From: Hexactinellida sp. DTS-2022
Taxonomy: Eukaryota; Porifera; Hexactinellida
Direction: 5' to 3'
Assembly (NCBI GenBank): GCA_028753945.1
Contig: JAPNXP010000003.1
Span: 2,356,001-2,420,000, forward strand
DNA: 64,000 nt
Numbering within the stretch: position 1 is the first letter of the stretch; the number at the start of each line of letters is the position of its first letter. The notes under the pieces are model-generated. The model searched no databases and was not told the origin of the DNA. It saw nothing but the letters and a program-made list of their open reading frames with translations. Of this stretch, positions 25,601-35,792 are shown piece by piece. The position numbers were made by a program, and so were the translations under genes.

Positions 25601-27594
25601 ATTTTCATTAATTTTATTTATTTATTGTGATTTTAGTATTTTGTTAAAAAGAAAAAATAATCCTGTATTGAAGATTAAATACAAATCGTGCATGTTTGGG
25701 TTTTTATTGATGATCATTAGTTATCAACATAACACTGAGGTTAAAACGCTTGTTCATTTAGCAAGAGATCCGATTATCTATGCTCTAAATAATCATGTTG
25801 CAGTCAATGTGCGTTTTCAGTCAAAACGCACAATGACTGCAACATAGATACTAGCGCGCTTCGCTTGCTAGGTCGCTTCGCGGCAGAACACAACCATACA
25901 CCAACCGCTTTGCGGTTGGTGTGTGGTTTATATACTTGTAAGTTGTAACATCTATATTATTAAATCTCGATTGTTGTGTGTTTGTTTGTCCGGATTGTAT
26001 TAAAGTGATGGGGAATAGAAACCGCATTAATAAATGAGATATAAACTAACTGTCAAATGTTATAATTGGTAAACAAATGTTATAATAGGTAAACAAGTAT
26101 GCTGAACACTTATAAATTTCTGATATGAATATTTGTTTTGTTTACACAAAAAGGTAAACAAATTAATAAAAATTCAAAATCAAACCAGAAGTTAGCTTTC
26201 AACGGGTATTATAGGAAACAAGTATGCTGAACACGAATTTCGCATTTCTAAAGTTCTAATTTGAATCTGTATTGTTGTTGTTTACACAAATAGGTAAACA
26301 AATTAATGAAAATTCAAAATCAACCTAGAAGTTAGCTTTCAATAGGTATTATAAATTATAAGTATATAACTATGACAAATATTACTAACTATGTAATCAT
26401 TTGTTTAGTGAGGAGTAAGGCCGCTACGCGGCCGTTAACTTGAGGTGCGTAGCACCAATCTGTCGCAAAGCGACCGAGACCGAAGGGCTCGTTGATTATA
26501 AAGCGTGAATAGGCCTAAAATAGTCAAATTTAATAATGTGAAATGTTTGTGATTACGTCATCATGTGATCATGAGTATGAATATTGCAAATCTGGTGTTA
26601 CCAACGTGTCCGCATCATCAATGTGCATGTTCTATTAAATTTTCAGATTTTTATCTAATAGACGGGCCGAATTATGTGCGATTAAGTGATTTTTCATGAA
26701 TCTCAAAATGCAACAATGACGTTATAACTTGGCGAGATGTCAGAAATTTCGGGTTGAAACCTTGTTGGCGGCTGATAAAAGTTACCCCTATATGCCAAAA
26801 ATCAGATTTGGAAACCGTCCAGTTTCTTGAAACAACTCTGAACATACAAACAAATATATACAGGTTTGTGTTTTATTAGTATAGATAGATGTTATTTCGT
26901 GACATAATGTAACTACAATGTGAACCCGGTGTTTCACATTGGGTTAACCTGTTCTATGAAATATAGAGTCAATCCGATCGGATGTGAAGGAGTTATACCA
27001 AAAATACCTATCTTATTACGTCATAATCTCCAGATGCGTGCTGGGTCCAAGGGGCCCAGGCGGGATTATCTTCCAAAAGGGCCCGAAATTTTTTCGTGAG
27101 TCCATAGGGCCCACGGTAAGCAACTTTCCGGGTAGTCCGGGCGGGATTCCCGCCTGTCATGTATGGCCAGCACGCCCCTGATAATCTCAAGATTTCGCTT
27201 AAGACTCGTAGTCTTTCCAATTAATTCTGGACAAACAGATACACAAACAAAAACAATTGTGTTTCTATTATAAAGATTATTAAGATAATTAATAATGACA
27301 CCAATTTGGTGTATAATATAAGTATAATCATAGCATTTTTCCGTACCACTTTAGGAAGAATCTATACCAAGAAGACTATTGAGACCTAGAACTACATATA
27401 CAACTATTAACAGCTCACCACCTAGCTATTATAAACTCGAGAAGAAGCTTAGAGTTGTATCCTCTGGATCAGAAGAAGAGAGTCCCAATCCAAGGAGAAT
27501 GGGATTGAGGAGCATGGCTTATCAACCGCCGAAGAAGAAATTGACATATCAAACTACCGGTTACGCCTCTAAGCTTAGATCAGCTTACACTTAG
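13667..27594 (+). CDS. DDT-WHIM-PHD chromatin protein (BAZ/RSF1-like ISWI partner)
   Basis: Eight exons: 13667-14574, 14907-15127, 15778-15993, 17656-18004, 19464-19717, 22588-22851, 23241-23437 and 27355-27594. All introns are GT-AG, and the total is 2649 nt, exactly 883 codons with the stop. Domains: a low-complexity Ser/Thr N-terminus; DDT domain (about residues 190-255, FMLSDFFYDFHELF); WHIM1-like segment in exon 2; WHIM2 motif split between exons 3 and 4 (LGTDSYGRNYYRL); and a C4HC3 PHD finger split between exons 6 and 7 (about 728-775, CRKC..CQDC..HLTC..CNQC). It ends in a short basic tail. Known of the family: noncoding subunits that target ISWI remodellers in the nucleus. There is no bromodomain, unlike full-length BAZ proteins, so RSF1 is an alternative relative. 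The start could lie further upstream, because an acceptor-like TTTCTAG precedes the frame at 13604. Most intron length is transposon. Confidence 0.82.
15994..17655. repeat. Intron 3 of the DDT-PHD gene: foldback half-arm and Helentron-like ends
   Basis: 16120-16460 repeats the GATTACGTCATCATG / GTGTCCGCATCATT arm of the 3.2-kb family beside a hairpin segment. 16478-16556 is a reverse terminal cassette. 16570-16880 matches 21.2-21.5 kb (ACACACGTATACCGATTTATGG, GACGTCACGT). 17275-17402 is a forward cassette with GGCCGCGAAGCGGCC and GTCGCGAAGCGAC hairpins ending GAAGGGCTCG. Confidence 0.6.
18055..19242. mobile_element. hAT-like element filling intron 4
   Basis: The 8-bp duplication GCCTATAT lies at 18047-18054 and 19243-19250. 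The ends CAGAGGCATCGGAAGC and GCAGCCAAAGCCTAT are only roughly inverted. It occupies nearly all of an intron that would otherwise be under 300 bp. No transposase frame seen. Confidence 0.5.
19718..22075. other. Intron 5 of the DDT-PHD gene, first part
   Basis: No gene seen. 19900-20000 carries the ATTTGTATTAA / GTCGAAATTAACC motifs of a pogo-like family. 20815-20832 is a solo right end (TAACGAGGTTCTACTGTA). 21195-21500 matches 16.6-16.9 kb. 21558-21740 is a CGTTATAA-rich MITE starting TACAGTTAACTCC. The rest is AT-rich unique sequence. Confidence 0.45.
22076..22253. mobile_element. Mutator-type MITE, copy 2
   Basis: The 9-bp target duplication TTTATTTAT lies at 22067-22075 and 22254-22262. 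The body is nearly identical to 6885-7063 but carries a small deletion in the right inverted arm (CTCTACAAAGCTC). Confidence 0.82.
22284..22405 (+). repeat. Helentron-like hairpin terminus
   Basis: GCCGCGAAGCGGCC, GTCGCGGAGCGAC and GTCGCGAAGCGAC hairpins, ending GACCGAAGGGCTCGT. Near-copy of 17275-17402. Confidence 0.6.
23500..24164. mobile_element. hAT-like element with 15-bp TIRs in intron 7
   Basis: CAGGGCCGGATTAAG at the left and CTTAATCCGGGCCTG at the right. No clear 8-bp duplication. Host to the nested MITE at 23619-23803. Confidence 0.6.
23619..23803. mobile_element. hAT-type MITE with GCGCGCC repeats, nested
   Basis: The 8-bp duplication TTTATAAT lies at 23611-23618 and 23804-23811. 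Ends CAAGGTTTCATCC and GGATGAACCCCTG. Six or more GCGC(G)CCT motifs. Relatives at 27.9, 34.5 and 48.3 kb. Confidence 0.8.
24213..24374. mobile_element. hAT-type MITE with G and C runs
   Basis: The 8-bp duplication GTTATAGG lies at 24205-24212 and 24375-24382. Ends CAAGGGCGTAGCCAGG and CCTCCCTACGCCCATG. Long G run and C run facing each other around CAATTG. Confidence 0.82.
24440..25507 (-). mobile_element. Non-autonomous Helitron-like element, reverse orientation
   Basis: Its 3' hairpin segment (24440-24520; GGGCCTGCGGCCC, CGTCCGCGC..GCGCG) and its 5' end (25290-25507; TTGTCACCT, CAATTCTGAACAAACAAACAA, ATGTGATTTAATATA-like) are the complements of the two ends of the 58.9-60.9-kb Helitron. 25009-25190 is repeated around the hAT insertion at 38.7-40.4 kb. 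Confidence 0.6.
25958..26490 (+). mobile_element. Helentron-like element with short tandem array
   Basis: Begins TATTATTAAATCTCGATTGTT. About two units of the 141-bp repeat (AACAAGTATGCTGAACAC, GTTGTTTACACAAA, AACCTAGAAGTTAGC). Ends with the cassette GGCCGCTACGCGGCC..CGACCGAGACCGAAGGGCTCG. Confidence 0.7.
26491..26890. repeat. Half-copy of the 3.2-kb foldback family
   Basis: TAGGCCTAAAATAGT, GATTACGTCATCATG, CAACGTGTCCGCATCAT, then GTTTGTGTTTTATTAGTATAGATAG, the complement of a short Helitron-like 5' end. Confidence 0.5.
27031..27180. mobile_element. hAT-type MITE, 150 bp
   Basis: The 8-bp duplication ATAATCTC lies at 27023-27030 and 27181-27188. Ends CAGATGCGTGCTGG and CCAGCACGCCCCTG. GC-rich with GGGCCC motifs, unlike the surrounding intron. 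Confidence 0.85.
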
Positions 27595-28700
27595 TTAAAC
27601 CTACACGAAACTAACTAGGAATATATTAATTACGGAAAACAATTATTCAGCCTCTGTAATCATTTACAAAAACATATTGTATTGTTTTCATTTGTTGAGA
27701 TTACCTATACACACCAAAATGGTATTTCAAACGGGTACAATTATACCAAACTCGTTATTAGTCGAAACTTAAGAAGACTCCTTAATACAAATCTGGATAA
27801 GGCGAAATATCCTTTAATGGATAATTCCCCTAGCCTATATAATAAATGCAAGTGACTCCTATTAATACGATAAATTTCGACGGTCTCTTCAGGCTTTCAT
27901 CCAGGCAAAATTTTATGCGCTCCTAGATTTAGTTTGAGCTCGCTCACACGCGCCTAAAATACTCAATTTGTATTACGTCTATGGGAGCATCTCTCGATTT
28001 TTGCGCGCCTAGAGAAGTTTCCATCAAAATTACCCACCTGGAAACGCGACTCCCTTGGTGTTTGTGAAAACGAGAGTCTACTGTAATTGCCCCGATTAGT
28101 ATCGAGGCAATATGGATATTTTATCAGGTTTGGACAGTTCGCGAATGATTTTTTTTGTCGCATATGATTATACTATTTTAATCAGAACATCTGGTTAATG
28201 GACAAAACTCTAATCCCCAATATGTTCAATAATATAATGTTCACTATAGGTTTAGGAGATTTGAAGTATGCCAATATAAGAGTGTAAAAATATGTAATAT
28301 TTAGAGGTTGAATTGCTAAAATTTCCTTTTGGTTAAACTTTCAATAATTCACATAATTCAAACCTAATACGGTTAGGCGGAATTTGAGTTGGACCAGAGA
28401 GCCACAAAGTGTGGAGTGAGTTTGGGAAATCACCGTACTTCAAAAATCCAGTTAAACTCATTATTATTCATATGGCCTAGGTTTCATTCAAGTTTGTTTT
28501 TTGACGCATAGTGTGATTATTTTTGCTTCTGTGACTACCGTTTCTAATATATTTGTTAAAACATAGACAAACCATTTATACGTTTCGCTTTCATGACTTA
28601 TTCCTAAAGTCTAATTATCCATTTCCCCTTATGATTAGCAATTTTTTCAAATATTTTTGCCTATCATGTAGCTATAATTTATCTACATTTAATATATTAT
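27595..28700. other. Spacer between the DDT-PHD gene and EMC6
   Basis: Probable 3' UTR, then pogo-like fragments (27780-27889, 28065-28084 with GAGTCTACTGTA). 27890-28045 is a GCGCGCC-type hAT MITE relative (CAGGCTTTCATCCAGG) without a clear right end. 28250-28700 is AT-rich with no element seen; the EMC6 promoter must lie here. Confidence 0.45.
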
Positions 28701-29548
28701 ATGGAATCGATCAGTGAGGCTTCTCTACGCTACAATATTAGACAGATAACGTACTGTCGTACAACCACAGCTGTTCTGACTGGTTCTACTGCTGGTATAC
28801 TGGGTCTGACCGGCCTGATAGGATTTCTTTTGTACCTGTTCACAGCTTTAATCGTGTCCATAGGGCTTTTACTTAAAGCTGGAAGCAATTCTTCGAATTA
28901 CTTCCCATCAAATTATAGGTTAGTTTTATAATATATTCATATGCCCGTATACTCTGTTAGGACTGTTTTTTTAATTAAATGAAACATGTTTACAACTAAT
29001 TTGATCAAACAAAAACCATCTTTACCATAATGACTGCCAGGGTTAAGTAGTAGACCTTGTTTAACTACTGTAATTAAATTTACAAACATAGATGCAACTG
29101 TGTATTGTGTCAAACTTCCTTTTGCAACATATTGTCATTTCTCAAATGTATAATTTCACAGCTAGTGGTTGTATTTGTGGAATTTACAAATGGAACAATT
29201 GATAAGCACGTAGGCGCTTATTTATGGAAACACAATTTAAAAAACTCCCGCTTATTTGGTTTTCACCCACTTACTGAAAATATTGCAAGTGAAACTGTAA
29301 TCCGTTCAATAAATGCTGTTAAATGTTGATCCAATTAATTGGTGTCTCTATTTCGCGGAGTAACTAATAATTTCCCTATAGCTAGAGGAATAATTTAATG
29401 TTAAATACTAAATACGTTTTGATTTGATTTTCCCTCTTTATTGAACATTATTTACTTCTTTAGTTTATATCTTCAAGGTGTATTGGAAGAAATTGTGACG
29501 TATATTCTATTCTGGACTCTGCTATATGGAATCGTTCATGTGTATTAG
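28701..29548 (+). CDS. EMC6: ER membrane protein complex subunit 6
   Basis: Two exons, 28701-28918 and 29464-29548, with a GTTAGT donor and a TTCTTTAG acceptor. 303 nt gives 100 residues plus stop. The family core is plain: ISEASLR, YCRT, then TAGILGLTGLIGF (residues about 30-42), LKAG, and after the intron TYILFWTLLYGIVHVY at the C-terminus. Three hydrophobic helices (about 22-40, 41-60, 82-100). Known role: part of the EMC membrane-protein insertase in the ER membrane. Slightly shorter at the N-terminus than vertebrate forms. The Met at 28701 is the only start just ahead of the conserved block. Looks intact and host-functional. Confidence 0.95.
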
Positions 29549-30968
29549 TATTTGGTGTTATATATATATTATGTAGACATTATTAAAATTATAATACCTA
29601 TGTTTATTCGTTAGCCAAGGATCAGGGACCTTATTCACTAAACTACTTAAACTTAAACTTAAACTAAGTAAAAACTAAGTAGTATTACTTAGTGTATACT
29701 TAGTTGTCATTAAGTATTCTCAAGTTTATTCTACTTAAATATAACTAGGTATTTACTTAGTATTTACTTAGTTTTTATCCCAAATTAAGTATTTACTTAG
29801 TTTATACTAAATTGTCATTTATTTAAAATTCATTATGCAGAATCAACATCGACAGTATTTAAGATTTTAATAGTGTTGAAATACAATATTTATTTATAAA
29901 AACTTTCATTTCGATCAATTACAACTTTATTATTATTTTTGAGTGGCACTATTTCTTTTATTAATTGAAGCTGAAACAACTCAGAGTCTAACCCATCAAT
30001 CAGTATTAGTATTTAGGATTTATTTTGGAATTAGGACTATAAACTTCAAAAGAGATAATGAGTGTATTACCATATAAAGAATTAAGTGCTAATAATCTCA
30101 TTATCTCAAAGATTATTCATGTTAGGCCTAGAAAATGTATTATCAATGAATAGGAAGTTACCAATTGGGGATAGATCAGTACCAGCATAGTTTACATAAA
30201 ATAGATAGTTTTTGAGTTATGGCTCATTTCAAGAAATTTGCATTTCCCCGGCAACCGAGGAATGTGTCAACATTCCATTTATAATTTCGATATATTTCAT
30301 TCAACTAGTTATGGACATTCTCATGTCCCAATTTTGAACATTTATGACGCGTTTAACTGTGTTAAAAGCAGGCTATAAAAACACGATAATTCCCACGAAA
30401 AATAGCGATTACGTATTCAAATGGTAATATTTCACAATCCTGAAGGGTGTTATGTATGCCTTGATATCATGTTCCTAACTTCCTATATAATTATAATGCA
30501 TTTCTCATGTCATTACTAGCTATTCAGATAAAGATATGTCAGCTAATAATCAATGACCTTTAAGTAATCCATGGTTCGGAGTAGTAGTAAGGCCTTATAT
30601 AACGAAGGTCACGGTTTAAACTAAGTATTTACTTAGTTTTGCTTTATTAATACCTACTTAGTTTTTGCTAAGTAGTAGAAAAATATTTAGTTTTCTGGCA
30701 ATTACTTAGTTTTTACTTAGTTTAAGTTAAGTAACTGAACATTCTGAAGCAATTAGAATATACAAATTATGATATTAGATTTGAATACTACATGGTCGAA
30801 TTACTCTAGGTGCATAATTTCTAATCATTACGATTACTTTCCACCTAGATACAGCCACATTTCCTTTTGTTCCAATTTTCCACAATTGGCACGTGGCATG
30901 CACACATGCCACTTCATGTTTATTGGATTAAATTACTTGAAATCACATTGCTATGATATTTAAAAGTA
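29549..30968. mobile_element. TTCACTAAG/ACTTAGT element region
   Basis: 29630-29830 and 30610-30740 are packed with ACTTAGTTT / AAACTAAGT motifs facing each other around about 800 bp of AT-rich DNA; the left edge is ACCTTATTCACTAAAC. Probably one non-autonomous element of about 1.1 kb; no duplication identified. No gene seen. Confidence 0.45.
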
Positions 30969-31139
30969 CAGTAGAGCCTCTGAACAACGGACACCTTGGG
31001 ACCGGAACCGTTGTCCGTTATTTAGAGGTTGTCCGCTATTTAGAGGTTGCTTTTCTATTAGACATATGCTAAATAAATAAATCCGTGCCACGAGGGTTGT
31101 CCGTTATTTAGAGGTTGTCCGTTATGGGAGGCTCCACTG
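30969..31139. mobile_element. pogo/Tc1-type MITE, copy B
   Basis: TA flanks (30967-30968, 31140-31141). Same ends and internal GTCCGTTATTTAGAGG repeats as copy A at 8003, but with one fewer internal repeat. Confidence 0.78.
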
Positions 31140-31374
31140 TAAATAAAATATTTAAAGTCATTTCAAAGTAAGCAGCCGTTAATACACACATGAAGTATAT
31201 TGTGTGTGGAATAAAATTCCTGTTGTTCAAATACTTTGGTGACTGGTCAAAGGGTCGGGATGGATTGGATAATCCTTTGTACATATATTAATTAATTATT
31301 TAATTAATTATAATGATTTAAAATTATAATACCCAGCAACTAAAATAATGAACCCATCCAATAATTCATATACA

Positions 31375-31835
31375 CAGTGGCGGCGCAAGATCAAAATGAG
31401 CGATGGGGCTGGCCGGGGCAAGGGACATTTGAGATGGGGCAAAATGTTTAACTATAAAACCACTATCAAAAATATAGGTAGACACACAATAGTGCTAGTA
31501 CAATATGAGCCCCATCCGTCACACCGGTCACATCGATAGAGCATGAGCTGGACGCTGAGCTGGAAGTTTCTGCAGCGTTTGGCGACGCCAAAAAGCTTTT
31601 CATAGTAAAGCTAACAATAACAAAGCGGTTCAAAACATGAAAACCAATTCAAACGTAATCCATGCTACAAAATTTGGTTCAAAAAGCGTCCTATTAAGAA
31701 TACGAGCGAAAAAAACTTCAAAAGCGCCCAAATACATTCTAATCTATTGATAAGGCTTGCCCCACCAGTGGTGGGGCATGCCGAAGGCCAGGTGGGGCAT
31801 TTGCCCCACCTAGCCCCAGCGTGGCGCCGCCTCTG
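31375..31835. mobile_element. hAT-type element, 461 bp
   Basis: The 8-bp duplication CATATACA lies at 31367-31374 and 31836-31843. Ends CAGTGGCGGCGC and GTGGCGCCGCCTCTG. GGGGC(A)-rich near both ends. The right duplication overlaps the first bases of the next MITE, so this element landed second. Confidence 0.85.
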
Positions 31836-31841
31836 CATATA

Positions 31842-32017
31842 CAGTAGAGCCTCGTTACTACTACGAACACGATTAATACGAAATTCTGGAGAATACAACA
31901 CTATTTCAATCCCCTTCAAAGCCTTTTCAATTCAAATGATATTGGTTAAACGAATTTCGTATAGGGCGAACGTATTTTATACGGTAGCCCCTTGTACTCG
32001 TACTAACGAGGTTCTAT
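31842..32017. mobile_element. pogo/Tc1-type MITE (TACTACGAA family)
   Basis: TA-flanked. Starts CAGTAGAGCCTCGTTACTA and ends TACTAACGAGGTTCTA. Solo right ends of the same family are at 20.83 kb. Confidence 0.65.
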
Positions 32018-32482
32018 TATTTTATGGATTTTTGAATGAATTTCCGAACACTCTCTGCTCTGGGTTCATCACATTATAGGCATGTTTATTCCGGTGTCAA
32101 TGAATTCAACTGTGTAATTACACTTCTTTTTTGTAACAGGACTGTGAACTACTCAATACGGATTACTCATAGAACCTAAATAGTGTTCCTTATAGAGAGG
32201 TGTTCATTACAGATAACGAGAGTTTTAAATTATGTATAGGAAAATAAAAAATCTACTAAAATTAATGCGAAGTGATTTAGATATCCCTCTAAACTGCCAA
32301 AAGTCAGCAAATTTAATGCTTCCGTCCACTCATTATAGCCTGGAATATCCAAAATATATTTAATATGTTTATACATATGAACTTAACTTTAATGTAAATA
32401 CAATTCTTCAGTGGAAGTTTACCACTAAAGCTATTCCAAAACACAATATATATATAAAAGACACATGTTATAAGATGTCTGT

Positions 32483-33772
32483 TTAATTATTCTGATAGTC
32501 ATGTGAATCCCCAATCACCTTAATAGGTTTTACTCGCAGAGGAGGCAGTGACTCAGAACCAAAGGGTGGGGGAGGAGCTGGTGCCCTTGTTGGAGTGCTA
32601 GAAGCAGGTGATTGACTATTGATGCCGGCTTTACCTATCCTACCTAAGGGCGTAGTAGCGCTAACATTCTTGTTAATTGATTCTGATTCGTCTTTTGATT
32701 CGGCGCTTTGGTCTGTATTGATATTTTCTAATTCGATAATCCTGTGCTGGTCATGATCGCAAGGTGGTTGGTATAAATCGCTATCTTTGATCGAGTGTCT
32801 TCTGCAATAAATAAAGCAGAGCCAATGTTTCATGTAACACATAATGTTACAAGTGAAAACAATCAGGAGGCTAACGATGAGGATTAGAAATAATAATGGA
32901 AATAGTATCCAGTCCAAGCAGAAATATTCTGGGATACTGTATTCAAACGTTATACACTGAATGCTTTGTGTGTTTGAAATTGGTGTTTCATCATCAGTAG
33001 GACTGGGAGGTGTGGAAACCATTCCAGGTGTCATGGATACGGAATTTGTTAATTCATTTGTTATTGTTGATGTTGGCATTACCGTTGATGTTTGTGTTTG
33101 TGCTTGTGTTTGTGTTGTTAGTTCAGTGGTAGTAACTTGTGGGAAAATTCCAAAGTTACAGCCTAGATCGAATATACTCTCATCATTGAGTACACTCGAT
33201 TCGCACTCAGATTGAAGTGTACAGTTCTTGTTTGAAGATAAAATGAGATGGAAAGACATTTGCAAACATGAAATGTTCCTTGTTATATCGTTAAGCGCGC
33301 TCTGTTCACTCCCTAAAGATGTAGAAATTAGATAAACTATTGTCGTCACGGTGAATTGAAAGTCACTCGAAGTCACGAGTGACAAGGTTGAAGTTCCCCT
33401 AACAATAAGTGGATTTGGGTTCACAGGATTGCTTGCATTACAATTCATCATTTCATCCTCGGTATTGACCTGGTAAACGTTCTCATATTGAGTAAGGTTA
33501 TTGTTAATGAAAGACAATGAATCGTCAATGTAGAACCGACAAAAGCTACTTCTCGGTGGTAGTATTGTGTTGTTCACTAAGGGTTGTGTAGTTGGACAGA
33601 AATTATTCTGCCATATAACATTACGGTCACATCCGTATACAACATTAATTACAGAGATTAAAATAATATAATAATATCTAAGATACATTCTCAAATTAAA
33701 ATAGGACTTTAAAACAATAAATGCATACATTACATACATATATGTAATAGTTTGGGATTGACTTCTCTCCAA
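32483..33772 (-). CDS. Ephrin-like type I membrane protein (paralogue 1)
   Basis: Single exon. The true start is probably the Met 28 residues in (33688), directly before a signal peptide (YIILISVINVVYG). The extracellular domain (residues about 48-205) has NVIWQNNFC, ILPP, ENVYQV, CNASNP, YLISTS and CLQMSFHL. That order resembles the ephrin receptor-binding fold (WN.., LY.V, C, YY.IS, CLRLKV). A Thr/Ser/Pro stalk follows (210-270), then one transmembrane helix (about 288-310), a Cys-rich juxtamembrane stretch and a proline-rich tail (APAPPPPFG). Paralogues lie at 35.1-35.8 and 40.7-41.8 kb on the same strand. Known of ephrins: cell-surface ligands of Eph kinases. The fold match here is by eye; a novel Cys-rich family is the alternative. 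Confidence 0.6.
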   Translation of the reverse strand: MERSQSQTITYMYVMYAFIVLKSYFNLRMYLRYYYIILISVINVVYGCDRNVIWQNNFCPTTQPLVNNTILPPRSSFCRFYIDDSLSFINNNLTQYENVYQVNTEDEMMNCNASNPVNPNPLIVRGTSTLSLVTSSDFQFTVTTIVYLISTSLGSEQSALNDITRNISCLQMSFHLILSSNKNCTLQSECESSVLNDESIFDLGCNFGIFPQVTTTELTTQTQAQTQTSTVMPTSTITNELTNSVSMTPGMVSTPPSPTDDETPISNTQSIQCITFEYSIPEYFCLDWILFPLLFLILIVSLLIVFTCNIMCYMKHWLCFIYCRRHSIKDSDLYQPPCDHDQHRIIELENINTDQSAESKDESESINKNVSATTPLGRIGKAGINSQSPASSTPTRAPAPPPPFGSESLPPLRVKPIKVIGDSHDYQNN

Positions 33773-35066
33773 GTAATATCATGTTACAATAGACCAATTA
33801 ATGAACTATAACTTTTCCTTTAGAAATTTAAATTATTTGTATTTGGTCACTTGTAGAATATCAATTACTCTTTTAATGGTTAGATTAATTTAATTTAATT
33901 AAATCATACTCTTGCATAGTATTAATGGTATTTTGATTAAATATGTATGACTCAAGTCATAACTTAATGAACACTGTCTGGAAAGATTCCTATTTAAGAT
34001 TTTTATTAATCTTTATGTCGAATAAATTATACTGCAATATACAATTTTTGGATGCACTCCATTACAAATACAAATGCACTCTTATTCCACCTTCAAAAAT
34101 TAAATGAGCACGCTTCATTCAATAAGTGCACTGCTATTAGATTTTAAATAATTTATTGAACGCAAAATTTCAGAAAATTATGCCACCGCTTTTTATAATG
34201 ATTTTTAATACAGAAGGATAACCTGTCACATATTGGTTAACCCCCCCTCCCACTTTGGTAATATCACAGGGACGTAGACTCGTTCTGGAGATTGGTAGGG
34301 CCCTTATAGGCTGGATATCAGGATTGGTAGGGCCATCTTGGTATATTTGTGTTAGCTTCTATGGAGAATAGACAATTATTGGTAGTGCCATGGCCAGTGT
34401 ATTATACAGCCATTTATAAATACGCTCCTAATCCTGGTCTAATCTAATTTTCATACGTCTAAATCACTAATTAATGTTAAGGTATACGAGAGGATTCCAA
34501 ATTTTCGCGCTCCTAAATTCAAATTTTCCAAAAATCATGCTCCAAAAAGAGCTTCACGCGGTCCTGGATAATTCCTTGGCCATGGCCCTACCAGCCCTAT
34601 AGGAGCATACGCCTATGTATCACGTAATGTTTGAACGGTTCCTAAACTGGGCAGGACTATCCAATTGTTCTAAGATGTAAACAAAGTCAAATGGTTTAAA
34701 GTAAATTGCTATAAAATTGATCATAGTGGATGTTTTTTTACTGTGCCGACTATACTATAGTATAGTGGCCCAGTTCTAATCTTACTGCCTTGGTTATTTA
34801 ACCCATAACCTGTTTGCAATGGAGTAGGAGCGCCTCCTGGAAACTCATCAGTTATGTACCCAGGGTAACCCAGCCCTTGTCTATATCAAATTAATCATAC
34901 AAAACCTATTTAATCAATATAATATTATCATATCTACGAAACAACCAACATATCAACAACAACAACAACAACAAAGCATACATCTATACTATTAAAACAC
35001 AAACTTGTATGTGTGTGACTATATTAACTTAGTAAAAAAGAAGGTTTATGTACCAAAAATCTGTCA
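33773..35066. other. Intergenic between ephrin-like paralogues 1 and 2
   Basis: AT-rich to 34.2 kb. 34230-34620 is transposon-like (CAGGGACGTAGACTCG, GCCCTACCAGCCC, CGCGCTCC motifs related to 44.95 kb). 34940-35025 has an ACA microsatellite and a short Helitron-like 5' end (ACTATTAAAACACAAACTTG). Confidence 0.4.
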
Positions 35067-35792
35067 TTAGTCTATCCCAACGTTGGTTACTTCAGTTTTT
35101 TCTTGATGCACTGAACGCTGAAAAATTTTCTTCCCCGTGTTACCAGAGTAACAGAAAGCCAGCATTACTACGCCTACGATACCAATTATTAATATCGGTA
35201 TACCAACATAAGCTAAAATTAGGATATCCATCCTGATGCCTTCTTTAACCGGACATCCAAAATTGGTATATACCGCATCCTTAAGTACACTGCTTTGCCT
35301 GCAGTTGTCACTTGATCTGCATTGATTTGGATTCGAGTTTGCCTTCACGCGAAATACGAGTTGTAGACAAGGTGGACTAGTCTGCTTGCTTGTCTCAGCA
35401 CTTTCCTTCGTTCCATTCGAAGTAGAGATATAATATATCATATCACCAACATTGAATATGGCTGGGTCTATTACAAAACTATACGTTTCGTTTATGATAA
35501 CCAAACTCGAAGTCGTATTGGATGCATCACAATCAGTCAGTTCTTTACTAGTACTAACCCTATACAAATTCTCGAATAAATCTTTATTGAAATGATCGAG
35601 AGTGATGTTGCTTCCTAACTCAAATTCGCATGGGCTACTCAAGCTATTAGGCGGGAGAATCGAGTCGTATAGTCGATAAACTGAAGTCTCCTCGCAATAA
35701 TCACGATCCCATATTAAGATATTACCACACGATTGCGAAATGGGTAGAGTTATGAGAATAACTTTAACAACATTGATAAATTGAAAATTCAT
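35067..35792 (-). CDS. Ephrin-like type I membrane protein (paralogue 2)
   Basis: Single exon, 241 residues. Signal peptide 1-19; extracellular domain about 22-180 with NILIWDRDYC, ILPP, SPCEFEL, ENLYRVST, DCDASN, MIYYISTSNG, CLQLVFRVK and a closing Cys cluster; transmembrane helix 189-214; short cytoplasmic tail ending VGID. Shares block order and cysteine positions with the 32.5- and 40.7-kb genes but lacks the Ser/Thr stalk and the long tail. YYISTS..CLQL is the part most like ephrins. Several N-glycosylation sequons. Looks intact. The stop sits less than 50 bp from a Helitron-like end. Confidence 0.65.
   Translation of the reverse strand: MNFQFINVVKVILITLPISQSCGNILIWDRDYCEETSVYRLYDSILPPNSLSSPCEFELGSNITLDHFNKDLFENLYRVSTSKELTDCDASNTTSSLVIINETYSFVIDPAIFNVGDMIYYISTSNGTKESAETSKQTSPPCLQLVFRVKANSNPNQCRSSDNCRQSSVLKDAVYTNFGCPVKEGIRMDILILAYVGIPILIIGIVGVVMLAFCYSGNTGKKIFQRSVHQEKTEVTNVGID

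Noticed and set aside
32961-33215. An 84-codon plus-strand frame rich in Val/Cys
   Set aside because: Antisense to the Thr-rich stalk of the ephrin-like gene; no independent support.
34262-34620. A hAT element between CAGGGACGTAG and ACGCCTATG
   Set aside because: Ends are only loosely complementary and the flanks share at most five bases, so I could not support boundaries.
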